NCBI RefSeq assembly: GCF_052857255.1
Contig: NC_135502.1
Location: forward strand, 154,483,599-154,547,598
Length of the DNA: 64,000 nt
Direction: 5' to 3'
Source of the DNA: Amblyomma americanum
Taxonomy: Eukaryota; Arthropoda; Arachnida; Ixodida; Ixodidae
This document shows positions 52,501 through 61,500 of this stretch, in pieces. The notes beneath the pieces were generated by a model that made no database searches, had not been told where the DNA came from, and worked only from the letters and a program-made list of their open reading frames with translations. The stretch's first letter is position 1; each line of letters opens with the position of its first letter. The translations under genes and the position numbers were made by a program.

Positions 52501-55500
52501 TCTACTACATGTAAATCCTTCGAATTAGCTTCGTCAGTACGCGTGCTCTTTCCCGTTGTCGGCCGCGTCCCACATAGCCACACCACCGCAATGTGGAACT
52601 CGCTCGGTGCGTCTCGAAACAGAAAGTTGAAAAGAACGAGATTGGTAGACCCTTCACGCCTCGTACGTAGGCTGCACGAGCGCTTGCAGCATGAGCGCAC
52701 AATTTCATTATGTGCGAGGCAGTGTTAGCTGATAGTCTGCCCAGTTGCCGAAATATTTGTAAGGTCGCCAACTCCTGCTGCCTCAGAGTATTTTGCGCAA
52801 CTATATGTGCCGCCGCGGTGGCTGAACGGTTACGGCGGTCGGCTGCCGGCCCGAAAGATGCGGGTTCGATCCCGGCCGCGGCAGTCGAATTTCGATGGAG
52901 GCAAAATTCTAGAGGCCCGTGTACTGTGCGATGTCAGTGCACGTTAAAGAACCCCAGGTGGCCGAAATTTCCGGAGCCCTTGACTACCGCGTCTCTCATA
53001 GCCTGAGTCGCTTTGGGACGTTAAACCCCCATAAACCTGACCAAACCAACTATATTATATGTGCTTTGCGATCGGACTTGTGTCCCTTGTATTCGGGCAG
53101 TTAACCAGCATTATCGCGTCTGTTTTGCACTGCTCAAGTTTCAAGAAGGCAAAAAACAACTGTGGGATCCATATTATGGCAGCACTACAGTGAAATCATG
53201 ATCATACATATCTCCTTAAGAGCTGTAGCGCCCAATGCACTTTTGCCGGCCTTTGGAGGTATGTTTATTTTAATGTCCTTTGCATGCCATCTTTTTTTTC
53301 AGTTGTTGACACCCATGATCATCCCCTGTTCGTGCAGCAGTGGACAGATGACACCAAACTCTGGCCAAGCATAACAAGCGCTCATATTGTATGCTACTTG
53401 ATTAGATCAAAGGCCTGTGATCTTAAAGAGGCAGAGGCGTACAAAAGCCTGGACTCTTATAACCAGCTGCAGTGAGGTTGGGTGGGCCGGGTGCTGAGTC
53501 ACGAAGCGGCTGCTGATATTGTGTATGTGAAGGCCGATGTGCGACCCTCTCAGGCAGTAAACAAAAAACCATGGTCGCCATGGGCCTGTGCGCGGAAGAA
53601 TGGTCAAGTGGTGACTGCTGGTTGTTCTTGCATGGCCGGAAAAGCACGTGTTTGTAGCCATATTGGTGCCCTGTTGTGGAAGCTAGAAATGGGCGTCCAG
53701 CTAGACATCACTGGCATCTTATGTACCGACAAGGCGACAGTTTGGAATCGGGGCACAAAGAAAAATGTTGAGCCGGCCCTTCTCAATTCCATGTCCTTCA
53801 ATCTTAAGAGGTCAACGGTGGACCCCGCAAGCACGCAGCACCCAAGGCCGACCCGAAAGGTCAAGCATTTTGCAAGCAAAGAAGAACTCGCAGACCACAT
53901 CAAGGTCACCTTATGGCGAGCTCTTCAGTATTCCTGGTGAGTATTGCTGAGATGACACACATCTATTAAACAAGCTGGTTGCCCGGGTAGTAATATGAGT
54001 GTGCTTTGCTGGTATTCACTGTCAGGTAACATTGTCACTTGCTGCATATAGTACGAGTAAGGCTCTACAACAAGGAACTGGCAAGTGATCAAAGTCATTA
54101 GTTTCTAGAAGTTCAGTTGCACATTGAGGACCATGGACACTAATAAGTGAAAACTAATCTAAGATATAGAGCTTATGTACTCTATATAGAATGCACATGC
54201 AGCTCATTTTAAAAGCCAGTCATTTTCGCAGACAGAGAAGAAAACAATTGTCATTTGTTGAAGATATTTCACATTCCAAGAAAAATATGTTTGCAAGCAT
54301 ATGTGAATGAGAAAAATCATGAACCTGTTTGAATTCGGTGGAATGGCTGGCTGGACGACAAATTTTCTTGTTGTCGGTAACACAGAACATGAATAATGAA
54401 ATCTTCATTTCTTTCCAAGGGAAGAGGAGCCATTTTTGAGAACTCCGGCTCATAAGAAAAAATTTCTTCATGTACACATGTTTACCTGGAAGAGAATGAA
54501 TGCTGCTTTTAATGTAAAAAAAAGTTCACCGCTGTAGGTGTTTAGTCTCGTTTTGCAGTGTTCCTTGTGAAAGAGATGATTGCTTTCTAAGTTATAGCTG
54601 CATATTCAGTGCAGTTATGTGCTGTGAGGATAAACTGAAATGGAACACTGTAAGGAGCAAAATATAGTGTAAGTGTAAGAGGGATCAATTTCTTTGAGTG
54701 TTAGTTTGCGGAAAGATTTTGTCAAGCATTGACAAGTCCTTGGAGCACATGTGCTAGCCACGTATGAAAAATTTTCATTGTAGAACATATTTTCTACTTT
54801 TTTGATGAATGCAGTTGCAAGTGATCACTGGGCTGATCCATTCATTTATTCACTCTTGTCCTGATTGCGCTGACATATTTTTGAAAATGAAGGTAGTACA
54901 TTGACTGTTATATGTAGGTGCGAGTTTGAGTGCCTTTCATGGAATGAAATTGGCTGTTAGGCATTGTGGTGATGTTTTTCATTTGCAGGCGCCCTCCTCC
55001 ACAACACATTGACGACGACGAGAAGGGAGATCGAGCAACCTTCTCAGGCACCAGCAAGTGTCCACAGGCAACAAGCGACACATCACTCAGAGAAAGTAGC
55101 GAGAAAAATGCATAAGCCTTTGTCATGCATGAACATAATTTGACTCATTTATCTTGAATTGGAGTGAAAGTTTTAGGAATGACCTGAACCCACAGCCATG
55201 CTCAATGTAATCTTGCTGACAAGGCAGTGTTGCTGCCCTTTTATTGTTGCTTAAACTGTTATAGTCAGACTTCTTAACAACTTTGCCCTTAATCAAAATT
55301 TGCTGCCCTTTTATTGTTGCTTAAACTGTTATAGTCAGACTTCTTAACAACTTTGCCCTTAATCAAAATTTATAACTAGACTAATGAAGACATTTTTTTC
55401 AGGTTGCCTTCCAGTCACCGAAGTGCAAAGAAAGGCAGCTGAACAAAGTGGAGCCACCAGTGGACGAGTTTGAATTTACTCTCGACAGACCTCTGTGCAA

Positions 55501-58500
55501 CCTCAACTTCGGAAAGCTGCTTGGAAGTGAGCAAGCAGTGGATAAGCTCAGCCTTACCATGACCTCTGCAAAAAAAATTAAAGCTGCCACAAGGGAGCAA
55601 AGAAACTGTGCCGAGTGGTTTTCCCACCGCAAGGGCAGGATAACTGCTTCATTGTTCAAAGATGTTTGCCGTTCCAAACGGCTCAATTGCGAGTCATTAA
55701 TGAAGAGAATACTTAATGACAACTGCATTACCAGCCTTGCCATGCACTATGGCATAAATTATGAGCAGTTAGCGAAACAGCGCGCTCTTGCTGCTTTTCA
55801 AACAAAGCATACAAATTGCAGACTCGAAGATTGCGGTTTAATGATTCATCCAAGGTATCCATATCTTGGGTGTAGTCCAAACGGTTTGCTTGTCTGCGAT
55901 TGCCACCCCCCCCCCCCCCCAGCACATTTAGAGGTTAAATGCCTATATAGCTTGCGGCATGTACATCCGGACGAATTAGAGAGGGGCAGTGCAAGGCAGA
56001 TTTTTGCTTAGATTCTGCAGGTGTACTAAAGGCAGCACATAAATACTACTACCAAGTTCAGGCACAGTTGCACCTGAACCTGGTAGGGAGCACTGTTTGA
56101 TACCTGTACTTGCATGTAGACCAAGGGGGAGCATTGATTCCAGTCAAGAGAGATGAAGGATTCATGGAAACCCACATTAATAATCTTGAAAGCTTTTTTG
56201 AGAGCATAATATTGCCTAGGCTGTGAAGAGAGTCGGTTGGTAAATTTGCGAGGACAACATAAGTCTCAGCTGGACGATGCTTTTAAGGTGCAGTGGATAT
56301 AACCAAGGCTCCTGATGCACAGCAGGAACTTCCTCCTCCTTGCACAGCTGTCTCCTGAAGACGCAGCGGCCATAGAGTGCACTGTTAGTGATGCCTGTGT
56401 TCTGCATTTTGTGCTTTCTTAGCAAGTTATTCGCACGCACGTTAGCATTTGAAATAAATGAGTCAAGCCCTAACAATATTGGGATTGAAGCTGAATCTTT
56501 ACTGTTCTTGCTGCTCTTTGATCAGAGGGCCCTTCAGATTGCACAGGCCAGCACAAACGAAAACAATCGTTTTTATATGCTTCCTGGACTTGATAGGCAA
56601 AGCCCGCTTAAGAATTCGTTATGTCTTTATCCGATTGATAGCGCGTTCCACATGGATGCGCAGTGAGGCAATTTGCCTGGTTTTTGTCACTACTTGTTCA
56701 GACAGTTGACTCTTTCCTAAAAGAAAACAAATATGAGCATTTCAAACCCAGAGGTGCATGAAAGCTTGCAATGTAGAGAACAGTCTACATACCTCTGGTG
56801 AAGGCCGGCACATTCATGCGGATTCCCTGTGCTTCAAGATGTGGCTCAAGCTTGAATCCACGATCTGCCATAATTTCGTCGCCTGGCACTAAATAGTCCT
56901 CCACGCCACATGTCCGAAATATGTATTTATCGGAGGCCCTTCCAAAATATACATCTGATACAAACATGATTAGCCCATTGGGCGCTATGACTGTCAGAAA
57001 CTTGATAGGATTTGACCCTTTGTATGCACTGTAGCTCTGTGCCCTTGCCATTAATTTCTTGCGTCTTTGCAACCACGCCTCAGTGCAGTCAAATATGCAT
57101 GTTGGGCGGTCGTAACCATTCTTCAGAAAGGTGTACGGCATACTGTCATAAACTACTGACCGAGGCAGCCACACTACTATGTCTTCCATTACTTTAGCCA
57201 AGGTGGACATCATACTTGAGAATATTGTTGACACTGTCGCAATTGAAATGCTGAATCTTATTGCAAGGTCCCCACAGAGGAGCCCAAGTCTTAGTCTCAT
57301 AAGTGTGATCAACAGCTGTTGTTCTAAACTCAATATTCCCCCTACTTTTGTGCCATTGGCCCTCAGTAAAAGAATGAGCTTATTAAAAGCATTAAATGGG
57401 AGGCCAGTGTAGAAGTGTACTTCTTTTGGCGTTAAGTACTGAAAATGAATGCTTCTCAATGTAAGAGGAGTGTTTGAACTGTCTTTTGTGTCTGCATATG
57501 TGTGGTCTTGGACTGGTTCCTCCAATTCCCACTGTGTAGAGTTGTCTTTTTTCTCCACCTGAAATAATAAACAATCTTGTATCTTTTTTTGAGGATCCAT
57601 TTTCTTATAAATTACCTTCATTTCTGTTTCCTCAATTGACAAACTGCTGTTTTGTTGGTCAGCGGCCATCTGTCGGAGAAATACAGGAAAAGAAAAACAC
57701 GAAGGCAATGCAGGTTGTCTTGGTTGGAAAAGTGAACTCTGTATGAGCACTCACAGTTGTTTCTTCAAAGCTAGCGTCCAGGCGAGACGAAGCAGCGTCA
57801 GTTTTCAATGAGACCTGCTAGAAAAAAACAGGCAACATCAGAAACGACCGTCTGGAAGCTCGGACAGCATGCAAGCTTATATCCAGTTTACTGCTGCATA
57901 GCAAGCTCGTTTTGGAAATTAATACAGATTTGATAGTTATAGCCATGAGAGTCTAACAACTTGCTGGCAGACAAACACAAGAATGGCAAAAATGGCCTAT
58001 TTCAGTATGTAGTGGATCTGTATGTGCATGCATGCTTACATCTAGTTTGTTGCTGGTTGCAAAGGCATCTTGAACACTACTGATAACCTGTGAAAGAAAG
58101 TGCAGCAGATGGCGGCAATTTAGCTTCAGCAACAAAGGAATGATGAGAGCATGCATTCTTACACTCACTCTGTGACTGAACGGCAGGCTGACCGAGTGAT
58201 GTCCGATACAAACAACCTGCCAACAGAGAAGTACATTAGCTGTGAGTCTACACTCTCAGCACAATGCAAAGCATCAAATAGTGAATGCACACTAACACTG
58301 TGTTTGCTGATTGAGGACAGGCTTGCGGTGGAATCTTCTGTGTTGGATGAGACATGTTATGAAACAGTGCAAATAACCCTGATCTCAAATTATCTAGCAT
58401 GTGATGATGATTAACAAGCTTCTCCGTACAATAACTCTGGCTTCACTAGAACAGTCATAGCTTGTCGAGACTGGTTCAGTGCAAATGACATGACAAATGC

Positions 58501-61500
58501 CTCACACCTTTTGTGTGCCATACGTGAGTGTGTTGCTCCAGACGTCACTCTGCATAGGGCCTCTTGCATGCTCAAATATTTTGAAAAAATTTCCCTCAAA
58601 GTGCTACACTCTGTTTAGGCAACAAATTGCAGAATACACAAAATCATGAGCTCTCAAAGCCAGTGCAGTGCACAATTTCTTTTCTCTGCTTTACATGGTG
58701 GCATCAGCATAGATACGTGCGTAAAGCCATCTGCCTGCCAATGTGTTGATGCCTTTGTTGCACTGTATGATCTTTCTAGAAGACTCGCGTTTGTGAAATT
58801 GCTGTTCTGTATTTTTTTTGTACACGAGTCATTGCTTGCTCGAATGTTTGAGACTGCTGTGTTTTTATTGCTTTGAAACACCTTGCCCCCCGTCTGTACT
58901 TCAGCCCGCTCCTGTAGAAGCCCGACAAATGTTCACAATATTGTGAAATAATAAATGCGCATTTCTTACATTGTGCGGTGGCGTCTGCTGAACTGCATCA
59001 GATGCTTCGGACTCGTCACTTGGGCTTTCTTGTCTCTAAAATGCGAAACAAGTGTAACGTGAGAAACAGGTAGCAAGACAGCAATGTGGGATAGTTGGTT
59101 GTACATTTGATGGGAATAACGCGTAACACAAGGAAAAACAACAACTGAAACGACAGCGCTTGGACTTTGATGGGAATAACCCGCTACACGAGTAAAAACG
59201 ACAACTGAAACGAGGGCGCTTGTCCAAGCGCCGTCGTTTCAGTTGCTGTTTTTTCTTGTGTAGCGCGTTATTCCCATCAAATGTAACGTGAGTTCCAGCA
59301 TTTCCATGTACAGACTCAACAATCTGACCTTTCGTTTGACAGGCGGTGGACTACGGTCATCGCGCATCAGGCGTGTGCGGCCGTGGATGACCTCAAACGA
59401 TTATTATTTCAATTGACGGAAATAAAAAAGCGCTCTTGTACATCACATATGGCGGTGGTGAAGTTGTGAAGCTGCAGATTTACGTTATCGACAACGTTTT
59501 AAGTTCAATCTGCGGCCAGCCAGCGCATATCGCACCGCTGTCGCTGAACGTGCCCGGTGATAGAGCAAGCAATGAAAACAAAAAGTGACAAATGCTGTCT
59601 GTGCTTTTACGCACGAAAAATGCAGCATAATAAACATTTAAAGCTCTGCAGCATGCAAATTGCATGTTTACTATATGTAAAACCACCATAATTGTACTCG
59701 CCTTTCGCTCGTAGGCGAGATTTAGCATGGGCAGTTTCGCTTGCCATCGACGAAATGCAGGGAACAGACGCGCGAGTTTGTAGTTGGGGCAAAGTCCTTT
59801 CTGTTAACCAGCGACGTCCACTGACGATTCAACTCGGGGTCGACGGGAAATCGGTGCAACATGAACATGTCACACCCGCACTGAGACCTGGACACAGCAT
59901 GTTTGGCGCAAGTGCTATCGGCGATGTTTTTCCTTTTACGCTGGTTGTTGCCACAGCCGACGACTACGCAGTGCTGACCAGATGAAGTTCGCGCCGAGTA
60001 CGGCATCGCGGCATTAGTTGCGAAGGGCGAGAAAATCACGATAAGGTACGGATATCTGTAAACAAGCTACGCCGAGAAGGCAAGAGCCGGCGATGTAACA
60101 GCCCGCAGCCAGTTGGCTACCGTGGCAGGCTGGCGAAGCGCGCGGTTCGAGAGTATTTTCTCCCTCTCCCAGCAGCCCTCGGTAAAATCGTGTATGCGAA
60201 AGAAGCTGAATAAAAGGAGCTGGATGAGGAGTAAGTGCTATTTTAACTGGCAGTTCTTTCTGGAAAAAGCTATTCAAATACTTCACAGTGTGGTACAATC
60301 CGTAGACAGCGATGGCATCGCAACGATGGACAGCGATGCACACTTCATTTCAGAAGCATTCACTTTTCACCGGCGAAGCTGCCACAGATGAGCAATTGTC
60401 GCGTTCATGGCTACTATTGCTGCAGCATTTAAGCAGCACTTCTTGGTCTCTATTGTTTCAAAGTGCATTATGAGGTGAAAAAAAGCAAAACAAAACAGAA
60501 TGCCACAACATCGCACAAGAACAGGGCCAGTTTGTTTACATCCATGTTTACATCAGACCGCATCTGTCTGCCGCACGTTCTGCGGAGCTACCATTTTGAC
60601 TATCGAATAAAAAATAGTTTATGAACTGGCTAATGTAGTCCAAAATTTTGCGACTAATGTTTTGTTTATTTCGAGGTTTTTGTGTTGTTTTTTCAACGTA
60701 TGGCATGTACAAACGAATTCTCAATGGCCCCCGAGATTCCAATGGCCATTCGAAGACCTCCTGACAGATCCCCATTGAGTTCGATGTCCATTGACTCATA
60801 CATAGGAGGTATTCATTGAGGCCGCGCTGAAAGATGGCACGAACGTCGCCGCGGCAAGTGTACCATGTTGGCAGTCGTTTAACGCCAGCACGTGCAGCGT
60901 CATGGTACGACGCGAGGTACCCGGCGTGAATTGTTAGTGATTCGTAACATCTTTGCACACTGTTAAATGTGTCAACGTCCACTTTTCTTTGTGGAACACT
61001 TATTGTGCATGAATTTTGCAACAGAATTCTGTGCCATGATATAACAGAGCTGGCTGTGCAGCTCGGTAGCAAAACTGCCCAGCTGCACCACACGCAAGAA
61101 TGTACAGTACGGTCCATTGTTAAAGGAAACATGTGATCGCGTGGCCTCCGCGCTTCACGATGTCCAGCTGCTTAGTCGCGGCGAGAATGAGCGGCATGAG
61201 GCGCATGCGCGAAAAGACCAGCCAGCATGCTTACTGCGCATGCGCCTTGCGCCGATAATTCACAGAAATTCTCGACGGCAGCGCTCCGCGAATTGCGGAG
61301 TCCACACGGTCGCATGTTCCCTTTAACAGTGGACCGTACTGTACACGACTTTCAACTTTTAATATCATTTGATAACGGTCTGCATGAGGTATCATACCAA
61401 TGACCTCCTTCGAGAGTTTTCTTCCTATGACATCGTTGCGTAGCAACAGCAGAGCAAGAACTCTTTCGTTGGCAGTGTGCACTGAAATTAACTGCACATT

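Larger units (their letters stand above)
52143..56226 (+). pseudogene. SWIM zinc finger / YqaJ nuclease gene of the ISL2EU-like element
   Basis: Exon 1 (52143-52224) starts at ATG and ends ATCG followed by GTGAGT in phase 1. Exon 2 (53303-53936) enters in the matching phase and carries a SWIM finger, CSCMAGKARVCSH (CxCx7CxH). A further exon starts at 54989. The YqaJ exon starts at 55403 with WFSHRKGRITASLF, then SPNG and LEVKC. Known: YqaJ domains are PD-(D/E)xK nucleases; in ISL2EU this protein accompanies the transposase and its exact role is unresolved. Lesions: an in-frame TGA at 53473-53475, Asn for the expected Asp in SPDG (codon 55880-55882), a frameshift near 55996, and TGA at 56098-56100. 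The last reading frame ends at 56224-56226. The join from the 54989 exon to 55403 is unresolved because the exon runs into TAA at 55113. Confidence 0.7.
56499..60006 (-). pseudogene. THAP-DDE transposase gene of the ISL2EU-like element, broken
   Basis: Seven exons: THAP exon 60006-59702, mini-exons 59035-58970, 58216-58169, 58087-58040 and 57814-57755, the main exon 57669-56793, and the last exon 56716-56499. All mini-exons are multiples of three with phase 0. Domains: THAP C2CH finger (CVVVGC...VCSLHF), HTH (LRLGLLCGDLAIRFSISIAT), and DDE_Tnp_4 with Asp in IFDCTE, Asp in VSDVYFGRASDK and Glu in HVERAI. Known: this family is a cut-and-paste transposase whose THAP finger binds DNA. Lesions: a frameshift in the THAP exon near 59735, and TAA at 56621-56619 shortly after the catalytic Glu. 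Otherwise the catalytic triad is present. Confidence 0.75.
51771..60813. mobile_element. ISL2EU-like two-gene DNA transposon (PIF/Harbinger superclade), degenerate
   Basis: Two convergent genes lie between these coordinates: a SWIM/YqaJ nuclease gene (+) and a THAP/DDE_Tnp_4 transposase gene (-). Their stops are only about 270 bp apart. Known: this pairing defines ISL2EU elements within the PIF/Harbinger-ISL2EU-Spy group. Candidate ends are AATACCCCTC at 51771 and its rough inverse GGAGGTATT at 60813, plus an inner inverted match (51812-51838 against 60726-60751, sharing ATGGCCATT and TGGCCC). The end assignment is weak and no target duplication was fixed. The element sits in BEN intron 3. 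Both genes carry disabling lesions, so this copy is not autonomous. Confidence 0.6.

Noticed and set aside
57670..57750. Transposase start at 57750
   Set aside because: That frame reads through an intron; a good acceptor at 57670 and an in-phase upstream exon show that coding begins at 57669 in this exon.
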